Shown here piece by piece: positions 37,801-51,000 of a DNA stretch of 64,000 nucleotides. Location: the NCBI RefSeq assembly GCF_037975245.1, contig NC_092562.1, forward strand, positions 15,330,521 to 15,394,520. Reading direction: 5' to 3'. Source of the DNA: Apostichopus japonicus. Its lineage: Eukaryota > Echinodermata > Holothuroidea > Aspidochirotida > Stichopodidae. The notes under the pieces were generated by a model that had not been told where the DNA came from, searched no databases, and worked only from the letters and a program-made list of their open reading frames with translations. Within the stretch, counting starts at the first letter, position 1. Each line of letters begins with the position of its first letter. A program made the position numbers and the translations under genes.

Positions 37801-40800
37801 AACAAGACTATTTATTGCAAAAATAACCTTTGAGAATAAAGTCTGATGGGGTTTGGGTAATTAGTGACTTAGAGACACACGACAATAAAGTTCTTCAATT
37901 CAGAAAGGAAATACTGCATTGGAGAGAAATCACAAAAAACAATTATGTCGGATGCTAATATTGAAATGTTTGTCTTAGTGAATGAATTTTAGCTTGGAAA
38001 GGGTTGCTGAAAGTGTAAGCTTTTGCCTGCAGGTTCACAACCTCAAGTAAACTTTAATAGCCCTTGGCATAAAGAAACCATATATTTCTCGGATACTTGA
38101 TGAAGCAGTGAACACATTCAAATTTTTCATTTGAATTCAAGGGGAAGACAGATATTTACAAAAGTTTTAGCTACAAACATGAGGATCGCAACATTATGGT
38201 AGCCTTCATATTCTATCAGCTCCCCATCAAGTTTCCATCATATGACTACCAGAATTTTCTGAAGGTAGTTTTACAGTTTTTTTCTTCTCTGAAACTGAGC
38301 TCAGTGAAATGGAAAAAAGAATAACTTACAACTAATCACCAAATGAGCTTCTTCTTATGTACCAACAGTTGACTTGTTTGCACCATGTCACAGAAACCAC
38401 CACAAGCTCATGTTAGCTTTGAATCCCATATCTCCCACCCCCCCAACACAGTCCCATGCCCACGAATATCGACCCAACCAAAGTACACCGTGGAGGATCA
38501 CCTGATCCCTCTTCCTGTGCCCTCCTGACTATGCCATTGATTCAAAGTTGATATGTTTAAGGATATCCCCCAACCCCCCCAACCACCCCACCCCCTAACC
38601 ACAATGCTTTTGATTACAGAACACCAGCCATTGGGTTTACTCACCAGGCCAGGACCTCAAGAGAGTGACCACAGCTATGCGGCTGGCACGATACCAGGAT
38701 TCCCGATCTTCGGTGCCGCTGATGAAAGAAAACAAGTGGAGGGAGTAGTGTGTTTGCTTTAATACAAAATAAAGCAATTACTTAAAACATACTACCACAA
38801 TTTTGCTAAGTTACAAAAATGTTTGCAATACTTACAGCTACGGACAAAGAGAGCAATTACTTAAAACATTCTACCAAAAATTTACTTTACTACAATTTTT
38901 GCAATATTTACAGCAACAGACAATGAGAGCAATTACTTAAAACATTCTACCTCAAATTCACTTTACTACAATTTTAGCAGTACCTACAGCTACGGACAAT
39001 GAGTGTAAAGACTGAAGGCGCTTTTGCATAGAAACACAAAACATGTATATATATACACTAAGTACAACACTACAGTATTATATGAAAGAAATTGTGAAAT
39101 TGTATTACAATTTACAATAAAACAGATTGAAAATGCCATTCAATATTTGTTTGATAATTAAATTATTCCATTTTTTTGAAGTATTTCAGGATTTTAAGTG
39201 ACATCTCACCTGTTTTGTTGATCTGCTTCTCCTGAATGTCTGTAATGAATGTCTGTGTACGGTGCAATGACTTGCTGCAAATGACAGAGAGGAAAACAAA
39301 CTTTACAATCAACTGGTTACTTTAATTAATTTACATACGAGAGCATTGATAAAATACTAAAAGACAGAGGATCAAACTCGCACTAATAGAGAAAACAACT
39401 TAATTATTGAAATTTCATTCTGTTGATCAAATTAAACATCGTCATTGTAATCAGTCACACAGAAATATCTCAACTTACTGATTTAGGTAAATGCTGTAGT
39501 AAAAAGGACATTACCTTTCTCCTCTCTACTAGACCACCTCCCCCACCCCCTCCCCCAACCTCTCCAATCTCCCTACTTCACAAAACTTTGCAACTTTAAT
39601 TAATGCGACCCCAATGACCTCAAGTTCCAGGTCAACCCTCCCTTCTGCAATTCATCAACACTTGTAGTCTCTGGATTATTCATCACCATTAGAGTTATCA
39701 TGATATCAAACACATGTAAATTCATTGCTTCTAAACATATTAAAACGACCACCTAGGATCAATCCTTAAATCATATTTTACTGCCTTCTTTGGAGAACCA
39801 AACTAGGAGATTCTTATCATCTTGATTCAACCATCTTCATCATCTTAAAAATATTAATAGCAGATTGTAAATCCTCCATAACTTGTAAAACTTCTAGCAA
39901 TTATTCATATCTGATGAATTTTACCCAATTACCAGTATCATCTCCAGAGCTATCAGCATCACATTTGTTGAATTTTACCATTTATCAGTATCATATTCCG
40001 AAGTATCAGTATCATCACAATTGTTCAACATTTTAAGAATCGTAAATTTCCTACCCATCATTATCCTTATTTTTTTTTTTTTTTTTCTATATCATCTACA
40101 CAATTGAGAATATTAAATTTCTAGAAAAAGTTTTTATATTTTGTATTGATACCTTCATCATCAAATCCTCTCGCTAAAAACTTGTCAAAGTTAAAGTTTT
40201 AATATCACACTGTATGTTCTATGTTTTAACTTATAAGTAACATACTGTAACCCCATTTCATTCCTGCTTCACACATATTTACCCACATTACAGTATCTGA
40301 AGGACATTATTTTTTTTTTTTTATCATTTTCTGCCAATTATGAAATAATCACATTCCAGATAAATGAACTGCATTGTACCACAAAATGAAACTAAAACTT
40401 ACCAAAAATTAGCTTCAACTCTATTATTATCATTATTGAAGCCAAATATTTTATCATATTTTAACATACTGTAACCCCATTTCATTTCTGTCTAACATAT
40501 ATTTACCCACATACTGTACAGTATCTGAAGGACATAATTTTTTTTTTATCATTTTCTGCCAATTATGAAATACTGTAATCACATTCCAGATAAATGAACT
40601 GCATTGTACCACAAAATGAAACTAAAACTAACCAAAAATAGCATCAACTCTATTATTATCATTAATTGAAACCCAAATATTTTATCCCGATCTTAAAATA
40701 ACGTGCCTTATTAGTAAATTATACATAATTTCCTTCCTGGGTAAAAGCAAAGTAGGACTATAATTAACTCCCTAAAATTGAAGGTTAAAAGTTCCTTCAA

Positions 40801-41972
40801 AGTTCTGTTTCGCTTCACAGATCGAATTGGACGCTAACCAATTAATATTTAATGAGAAATGACTCACAGCTACAGTAAGCTTGCACTAGTTACTGTACAT
40901 ACTAAAAACGTACAGAAAACACACGATATCAAGTCAACAGTAACATGTTCTCATACACTGTGAGAAGCTGAATCATCATTGATGTTTGAAAATCCCAGAA
41001 ACACAGGATGTCCTGTTGGTGGCAAACAATAACGTAATGACAGGCATAGGTGATTTATAATCTAGTCACTTGTTAAATGCCAGAGACTACGAAAATATTT
41101 CAACTCAATTTTTAATAACTGGGGATGTACAGTATAAATAGTTCCTTTTAAAAGCAATTTATTTTATTTATGTTGTCTTTGTTCATTTTGTTTGTGCGAC
41201 CCAATTTTAAAACCCCACAGCAACAGAGTTTACTAGTTTGACGACAGGTAGTCGAATTGAGCATATAATGATGAAATAGTCAGCCGTTTGGAAACTACCT
41301 GATTAATACTCGTAAAATCACAAAACAAGTACTGTATGTTTAGGTGTATTGAGATCTCCTTGAAGCTGAAAAAGTCTTACATTGATGAAATAAGTATGAC
41401 ATTTTGAAACTTTCTGATGAGTACTGGTCTGAAAAAGTGGGGGAAGGGGTGGGAGCTAAAATCACACAAGTGTGTTTAGAATTATCCAGCTTTCCTCGAA
41501 GCTTATCGGTGTCTTGTTTATAGGTAACTTTCATTCCAGCAACAATTTATAAAAGAAGAAATTAAAATGATTAGGTATCCAAATACAGTACTGATGCGAG
41601 ATTGAGATACTAAAACTTTCTAAAGCATGTTTACAATCTCTGCAAGATGGAATACTTCAAAATAGAAGGTTTCCATGGTGATGAGATACGTGTAAATGTG
41701 TAGGCTATACAGTAGATATTTAAACTACTGTAATATTCACATCAAGAACTAATAGATCGTCATCATCATGTCAGATCAGACATGTCCATTCATCACTTAT
41801 CTTAATTATGTACACTAGTAGTAGCTTCTGTGTATATTATATTTACTATACTGTAAGCTATGCTACACTTCTGATGGTGTTTACAGCTGAGAAAGTTCTT
41901 CAGTCCATGACACTCCATGGGGGATGGTAGGGTTCGTTGACCGTTTTATACACAAACATATATATACATGTG

Positions 41973-42003
<31 letters not shown>

Positions 42004-42034
42004 GTGTATATGTATATATATATTTATATATATA

Positions 42035-42072
<38 letters not shown>

Positions 42073-45000
42073 TGTATATATAAATATATAGCAACAGTAT
42101 TTAATAGTGATGGGCATATACACTGGCCAGTTCAAACTACAGTAAGTCCACAAGTCACAATGGGAGGAAATAGGAGATGACTCCATGTTAGGTAGACACA
42201 GACAGATGGGGGAAAGGTAATTAAGACTGTTATTTACAAATATATAGCGAAAAGCAAAGAATTATGTAGAGAGAAAGTAGTGAAAGTACAAAATGGACGA
42301 GAAGTCTACTCTAAATTTAATCAACTTTGGAATCTATCATGCATAATATTCTTATTAATTCCATGTTAAACAGTACATGTGCCTCCCCTCTTCGCAATTC
42401 ATGCTAAGCAACCAAGCATGAGATGACATCAAAAGTATTTCCAAAGAATAATGTTGAGTTCAGAGTGTGGTCCTTACACTCTAGGGAGTAAATTTCAAAA
42501 CATTTAACATTTTGCACAGCCTTATGTAATACTATTAATGTATATTTTGTTAATCATCAAATGCTGAAAATACCGACTTTCTCAAAGTCGCCATACATCT
42601 TTGGATTTGTACATCAATTAGCCCACCTTGTAGGGCACTTTGCTTTGTGATACCCAAAAAATGTCAAAACTTTGGATAGTATTTCCTACTTCCAAAACAG
42701 AAGAGTCCATATCTGAACGAATTGAAATGATAGAAAAATCTGAGTTCAAAACGAATGTCTCAGCACTGTGGATGGTAGAATGAGCAGGGAGGGCATTGAT
42801 TGGAGGGGGGGGGGGACAGACAAAGAGGGCGCACAGTGTCAAAAGGTTACCAGTTCATTCTAGGTACAGTAGAATGACAGGGCTGAGGTGGTGAGGAGAC
42901 AGGTAAATATTTGACATTCCCCTTCAATCTTGAGACTTTTCTCTTCTTCTTAAAGGATATCCTACTGTAAAGCTCTTAATGCTTTCCATATCCATGAATT
43001 GATTCTTTTAATGTCCAATGAAATTATGGACATGATGAAATGTAATCAACTTTATATCTGAGCTGGAAGTAAATTATCCATGCAATGAGATAAATACATG
43101 TTAAGACTGTTGACAGAATATGGCAAATCATTTGTATAAGATTTGACTGTAGACTGATGATTGTTATAACATGATTGAATTCTCATGTGGCCTTTACAGT
43201 TTATCCCACTTAAAGGTTAGTGCACCTTCCTCACATCATGCAGGAACATAAATACTGAAGGATAAGGTGCCATGTACTACACCATAAGAGTCCATATCAA
43301 TCCCTCCTGAGTAGTAAAACCAACAGGAGAATATCGTTTAAGAAATTCTAGCCCATTTTTTTTGTTTTTTTGTTTTTTGTGGGTTGTTTGTTGAGGAGTA
43401 AGACTTACCATGTACTGTATGTAGGCAAATATCAGGTCAATTCAGGCAACTTTAGACCATTTAAGAGCTTGAAATAGCAGCATTACAAATTTAAAAGAAG
43501 TTGATTCAAATGAACGTCCCTGATTGGTTATGCTACAATGAAACTGGGTTAAAACTAGAATTACTAAGAATTATGGAATATATATTGTTATCAAACAAGA
43601 GCAGTTAAGGAAAGAAAAAGATTTTGACCACCGGGTTGTACACCTGCCCTCTCCCCATCCTCTCCACCCTACCCCCTCCTCCCCTGCCACAAAAAAGAGG
43701 GTTATGATGTCAGATATATCACACATACTTCAGTGGAACTGGAAGAAAATTTATTGGAATTTACTGCTAGAGTTTACCCCGTATGATGTGCAGCTTATTA
43801 GTCTAGTTGGCTATGTCAGGTCATAGTATAATACATCTGTGTCAGAACAATGAACAAATGTACATATCATGACCAGATGCATGCATGGTTTCTTGTCTCT
43901 GCTGTTGTGGGAAATTTAACAATTAAATGCTGAAGGTCAATAAATTCTCTATTTTCTTTGTTACTTTCTCTCTGTTGAATTTAAATTTAACCCATCCTAT
44001 TACCACTCATGATATTTATTTGTCTGTATTCTCCCTCTGTAAATCTTTCACTTTTCAAAATTTTCTACTGCAGTAGGGGGGGGGGAGGACTCCACATTTC
44101 ACAGAGTTGCAATTAGCCTAGTTTGAAAATATTTTTGCAATATATAGGAACTGTAGGACAAATATACATCAACAAACGGGGATGTTAGGATCGGTATCTT
44201 CTCAAAATACTCCCCGACGACAGTCACCGAGGCTTTAGATGGAGCTATGCAGCTGTGGATGCTCCCATTTTGACAAATAAGGGAGCCTAATATATTGACA
44301 TCCAATCATGCAACCGTTACGAGCGGCACGAGTCGATAGGGTGTCTATGGGAGGACTACACGATGGGGAAAATGTGACCATTTCTGTCTCACCTCTATGT
44401 CAGCCTTGAATCGGATGAATCTTCTCGTCGAGGGATGGTTCAGAAGATGAAGGACGGTGAGAGTCACTGATTCGTTGATGCGTAACAACTGTGTATCGAG
44501 TATGTTCCTTATCAGCGTGGATAGGCCTCCTGCCTTAGAAAAGGCTTCAGTGTTATGAATAGCTGTAGAAATACGAGCCAAAGATATGCATCAACGACGA
44601 CAACATTAATACAGGCTTCGCAAACCGGTGATGTAATCTCACATACAGTAAACAGTAAACAAACATGATTCAAAGTTTAAAAGCAACATTTGACCTGCAA
44701 AGAAAACCGAATTAAGACGATCGCCTGACAATCATCACTCGGAGACTGCACTTTATTTGTCTAATGAAGGGATTTGATCTTACTGTACCTCTGAGGTGAC
44801 ACAGAATTTCCGCGTATCCAGCTGGAAAATGGGCCTAACAGACACATGTACACGGAAATGATAAAATATCTCACAGATTTCTTTCGGTTTAAAGAAATTT
44901 CACGCAAAACAATGAAAATTGATAGGGAAAAAATCCAAACCACAGATTTTTTTCTTTAAATTATTGACATTTCTTTACAAACAATAACCCTTGACCTTTT

Positions 45001-48000
45001 GTATGTCATAATCATAAACAGGCCAATCATGTTCTTGTTCTTAATCAGCTGACACATGCTAGATCGACCACAAGTGATTTCATGCTTCCCACCAAGAGTG
45101 TCACTGTACTGCTGAAATCCTAACAATGGCTCTTGAAATTCTATAATATTTTACTGAAATGGTAACTTCTACTATTTGGGAGGTCTGGATTTAATTAACA
45201 TAAATTACATTTGACTGTTGTCAGATCTGGATCATTTTCTGCTAACTGTTCATGCAAATTAGTATCAGTTAATAGATGAAACAATTAACGTCAATTGTTC
45301 ACTCCCGTCACACCATTAATTGCACCGTCCATGTAAAAAGTTGTTATTGAAATGTTGCATGCATATATTAACAATAACTAAGTTAATTAAAGTTCTGTTT
45401 CATTGAACATTATCAGAAGAGCTGAGTATCTTCATTAAAGGTTTGGTCTCTTTCAATCTGTTAACAGGTAAATTATACTATACTCAAAATATTGCAACAC
45501 ATTGATACCAAAACCCAAAAAGCTTCTTTAAAAAAAACAGCTAACATCAGCTTTTCCAGATGATCCTATTTTTTGTTCAACATGATTACATTTTTTAAAT
45601 ATTACTCTCATGTATCATCCCCTAACGATGCAATTAATTCATTAATGTCACTCATCTTGTCAGGGGGGATTTTTGGAGAAAGATCTTTTCTATGTGATTA
45701 ACACAACTACAGTACTCTATGGAAAATGTATCAAATTTCAGAAAGGAAAATGGACCTCATGAACTACTGTACTAGCTAAAATATGTTCAGTTTATAATAG
45801 TTGAAAGTTTATTTTATTAATGGTAATCTTTATTTTGAGTAAACCTTGAGACTACAGTTATTGTAGGTTATATTGAGATTGTCAGAAATTAACCAATCAA
45901 GTGCACAAGAGCACACATTAAATGTGCTCTAGACATGTATATATGCGCATGTGGGCACCCCTGCATAGTTGATTTGATCTCTCAACATGATATCAATATC
46001 ATCAGCATGCACTACTACAGTACATGTCATTTCTTAACAATTGTTTACATGTCAAAACATTGCTTTGTCTACATCTCCTGCTGTTCCCTGACATTTAAAC
46101 ACTATTAAACATGTCATTGAACTGGGTAAAATATTTTGCTTCAGTTGTCAAATCTTTAAAATATTTATAGAAACTTCAGGTGGGTCAAAAACAATTTTTT
46201 TAAAAAAATAAATTATTCATACTTTTAAAGGCATGGGGGAGGGGAGAGGGTGAGGGTGGAGGGGGGTGGAGAGGAAGTCAAACACTGCGATAGACCACTG
46301 GCAACTCAACACAATACTCACCTAGTTCACAGAGGGTTGCCACACATGCTCGTTTCAAGGAATCTCTTTGGGAGTCTCCATTGTTTCCAATAGCAGTTAG
46401 TGAATGTATGAGTGATAATGGACACAGGGCAGGGCATACTGTGATGATCTGGAAGAAGAAAAAAATGCAATTTGAAGCTACAGTAATATATTATACTGTA
46501 CTGTTATGTACTCACTGTACATACCTCATTAGAGTCATTACCATTAAAAGTAAGATAAAATGTTCCTGAATAACACATAGTTGCCATGGGCACACCCAAG
46601 GAAGATGGAAGAATACTCACTCATTCCAAAGGTTTGCATAGCAGTACATTAAATTTGTGGGACACAAAATTTCCCTGCTAGGCTGCTATGGTGATGAACA
46701 GCTAATATCTAGCTTGCAGTATGACGAGCAGACTACAGGTTGTAAAAGTCTACAAAGTACAAACTGTACGGATCTCACTCAGTCAGATAAAAAGAGGAAC
46801 CCAATCATGTGTGAATCCTGGCTTGATGTTACTGTATACCACTGATAATCATTAGGTATGGTACATGAGAACAAATACCTGAAATCTGAACCGAGGGGGA
46901 GGGGGAGGGGTGGGAGAGGAGGGAGGAGGGGGAGGGGGAAGGAGGGGAAATGTGGTTATGACCATCTAGCCAATCAAGTAAAAGTGACAGACTTTGGGGG
47001 CCAGGATATCACATGCTGTGTAAAGATTTTCTATTGCAAGAACTTACCGATAGCACTTTTCTCTACCAAATCGAAAACAGTTTAAAATTGAGACATCAAA
47101 ATAGACTGATTATTTAATGCTTACCCTTCTTATTAACCTCACTGCTTGAATCCTTTCGATGTCATTATTTTCACAGAGGTCTAACGAATGCATGACGAGA
47201 AGGTCCAGATGAAGTCCAAGGAGAGCCTGGCAGGAGGTTTCATCTTGAATGAAATAACGAATGGCACGCAGACCAGCACCTCGTACTTCTTTGGTGGAAT
47301 GCGTTAACGACAACCTCAGACTGCAAGTTAACAAAAATTGTTAAACAGTTTAGCACTACATCCCCTTTGATATATACTCTTGGTTTAGTGCACATTCCCT
47401 CTACTCTATACCTCTGATGTGAATTGCTACTCTGACATTCAGCACTCTCGTTTTCTAATATGTGCTTTCTTCTTTTCAAGCATATATGTTTTCATTAACA
47501 TCTGGTAATTCAGTTAATGGGGCAATGACTGGTCAGAGAAGAAAAGTTTTTATTGTACTCAATAATGTGTACTGTACTCATATGTACATTATAACATATG
47601 CATTGTATATTGTATTTAAGCTTGACTTTTGGAGTTATTGCTACGTAAAGGATTACAAGGTTTCATACTTTGACCTCTGTAGACCTCACATGACCTTTGA
47701 CCTCTGAAAAACAAAAAGGGCTCTTTAACTCACAAATTTGGATTCAAATACTACTGTACAATAGGTATGAAGTTCATCCATGGTTTGCTTTCCAAGTCAT
47801 CAGGTTTACAAGGTCTCTTAGCGCAGTTAACATAAATATTTCATGTTAATATCTATGCGGTAAAGAATCAATACAGCTTAATACAAGATCTGCAGAAGCC
47901 AAACACAGAACCTCTCACACTTGAATGTAAATCTGTAAGGTTGTAATGTGGCGGCAAACTAGAGTACAGCAGAGTAGAAAAGTAGAAAGTGTCTGTCACT

Positions 48001-51000
48001 CAATCCTGCATGTACACGTACAGCACACACTGAAAGCAATCGTTTGGGCTTGCGATGTGACACTTTTAACAGACTTACTGAAGTATAAACAAATATTCAA
48101 TGCTAGAACTGTACTAGACAGTATTTCAAAGGAATAAGACTCAAAATGAATAAAACACCAAGCAGTCATAAATCTGCCTCATTACACGGCAGAATGCTTT
48201 GTTTGAGTTCATCAATAACATGGAGGTCAAATCTTCAAACTGCTGACAATGCCATTCACAGGCCTCAAAAAATAAAGTTTTATTTTCAGCACTATATATG
48301 AAAAGAGTTACCAATAATCACTGCAAGCTTTGCAGTTTTATTAACGAAATTTTTTCATTTTCTGCCATTTTCAAGGAAACGTTCCACGTTAATAACAGCA
48401 TGCCTGGTAGCATAATTGCAATATATGAGTCTTTTCATGATTTTATTTCCCCTGGAATTTTTAAGACTGGTTAAAATGACTCTCAAGTTATCACACATCT
48501 GTACAGTACATTTGATATTTGTTTATACAGACCTGTACCAAACTATGAAATGCCTTTATCAAGTAGTTATCATTGTAAACATTTGGGAGACAGCAAAATA
48601 ACAGAAAATAACTGAAAAGCAGATCATGATTAAGTGATGCCTTGCCATGTTTTACAGTATACTGTACATACAGTCTGGTGACATTTTTAATACATGTACA
48701 GTACTAACAGTGCACACAAGATTTGACTGCAAACAACCTCTGACCTTCTCAGGCTAACAACAGCTGAGTTCTGATACACAGTATATACTACTGGTAGATC
48801 TACATCAGACTACAGTACATGTACTCAAGTTCATCAAAGCTTTACTCTAGACAGTTACAGATGTATTTTCAAGCTTTTCTGATATGGCCCTATATGATGA
48901 CCACAAACAACCCTTGACCTCAACAGAAAACAATGTCGGTCTTCTACTTGCTAAAGGTGGATCTACCTCACATATGATATTCATGTAAGATTTGCTGTTG
49001 AAGTTATGGAGTTTTCAGACCTTGACCTCTCGTGACCTCAAATAACTTTCAACCTCTGTAGACAAGAAATAATATGGTAGGTTTTCTTATAGTCACTACA
49101 TAATTTGGATCCACATACCAATTACTGAGTTCATTCAAGCTTTCCTTTTGAAGTTATCAAGATTTCATACGTTTTCATCTGTCGATCTCAAATGACCTTT
49201 GACTGCTGCCACAGACAACAACTGATTCCCTCCCTTCACTATGGTGGATCCATGTTTACCATGTTTACAAATGTTTTAAGACTGTTACTGCTGATAGCCT
49301 CAAACGAACTTTGACTTATGGAAAACAAAAGGGGACTTGTCCTCACGAAGGTGGATCCACATGCCAAATATGAACGATGTTCCCACGTTGTTTTTGAAGT
49401 TATCACGGCTTATAAGATTTTCAAACTTTGACCACTACTAGCTGACCTCAAATCCCCTTTGATAGCCACGGGTAACAAAAGGGCTTTTCCTTTCATTTTA
49501 AGCTGCATCCACAAACCAATTATAAAATTGAACCACAACATATTTTGTTATAGTGTTTACAAGCTTATAAGTTAACAAGTACAATTGATTTATATATAGT
49601 GTTTACTAACCGAGGCATCACACACATGACACACGCCTTCACTATGGCTTACTACTGTAGATTCCTTACATTGCCTTCCACATGAAATCACAATTCACAT
49701 GATCCCTCCAGCAGGGTTTTGTTGATTTGTGAGTTTTCTTTTCATCATTTTTGTCTTAGTTTAAGTAACTTCGCGGTATTGTCATTTGACCAAACGGCCT
49801 TCCCATTGTCTCTCTACAAGAGTCACTATTCCACTTTCTTTTTTCTTTTTTTTATGCATGCCATAATTATACTTTCACAGCAGGGCTTCATCAAGCTTGA
49901 GAACTATTTATACTACAAATACCCTCTAAAACATTACTTAGCATATTAAAAATAAAAAAATACTCCTTGTTCCAATGATAACATTTTTGGCAAAGTTCAA
50001 ACAAATTACTGATGGTCCATTACAATATGTACAGTTCTTCAACTTTATTGTTTACGGCACATAGAATTTGAACGGTAAGTTGACGAGAAATCATAGATTG
50101 GGTTCATTTCCATAACTTGTATTTTCTCATTTACTGTAGTAATATTGTTCATTTAAGTTAATACATTTACTGTAGATGTTAAAGATATACACTGTACCGA
50201 ATACATAAAGCTGTGGTGTGTCAGGAAAATGAAAGCTTCATTTCTACTACAAACAAGAATAAACACGACTGAGTTGAATCTACTTCTTTCCGATTGTTGT
50301 TATATCATTGGTAACTTAGTAACAATATCAACTTGCAGACAAGGAAATCAAAAGAGCATTTTGAAATATTTGTCTAAGACTGCTACAGTGAATCAGTATT
50401 CATTACGGGCTGAATGGTTGTCAGAACTCCGTTGACAAAAAAAGAAATGAAAATACAGAAACATTTCTCAAATGTCCAGTATTAAGGTTGATCAAGCTGA
50501 AAACTAGCTGTAAACTAGCAGTAAACTAGGCTATTCCAAACTTAATAACTTTCCTTTAGTGAATGAAACAAGACTGGAGATTATTCAAGTAAAAAGTCAT
50601 GAATTACATACAGTATGGGGGAGGGGGATGTATAATGCTAAAAGAAATCTTACAGATTCAATAGCATACACTGGAGTGTGTTCACAAGAAACTTGTACTT
50701 GTGCATACTGCCTACTGCTAAGCTTATATCTAGAGAAATCCAAATTATTTACAGGATTCTATCATTCACTGCAGCTTGTCACAACGAACTGTGAAAGAAA
50801 TTAAAATTTTCACCTTTTTTCTCCTTTGCTTTTTCCCATTACTCATTTCGTTTTCACCAAGACCATTTTTCATTGACATTTAGATTTAGCCTTTAATTCC
50901 CTAGCTGTACCTATTTAACCTTTTCATTCAACATAAATACAGGAGAAATTGGAAAAGTAAATATGAAAGTTTTTCTCCCATCCAAACCTCCCACCCCCCC

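Larger units (their letters stand above)
34424..38644 (-). other. RICTOR intron between exons 7 and 8
   Basis: 4221 bp. Contains the C-rich duplication at 36031-36251, the 460-bp-period duplication at 37475-38047 and poly-C runs near 38440 and 38570. A plus-strand AAGGTCAAAGGTC near 35261 resembles the DR1 repeat motif. Confidence 0.7.
39275..44392 (-). other. RICTOR intron between exons 5 and 6
   Basis: 5118 bp. Contains the 224-bp tandem duplication (40241-40688), TA-rich hairpin DNA (41950-42090), poly-G near 42800 and 44075 and poly-C near 43650-43685. No coding potential recognised. Confidence 0.7.

Noticed and set aside
41881-42186. Open frames with Tyr-Ile runs on both strands
   Set aside because: Translation of the (TA)n microsatellite.
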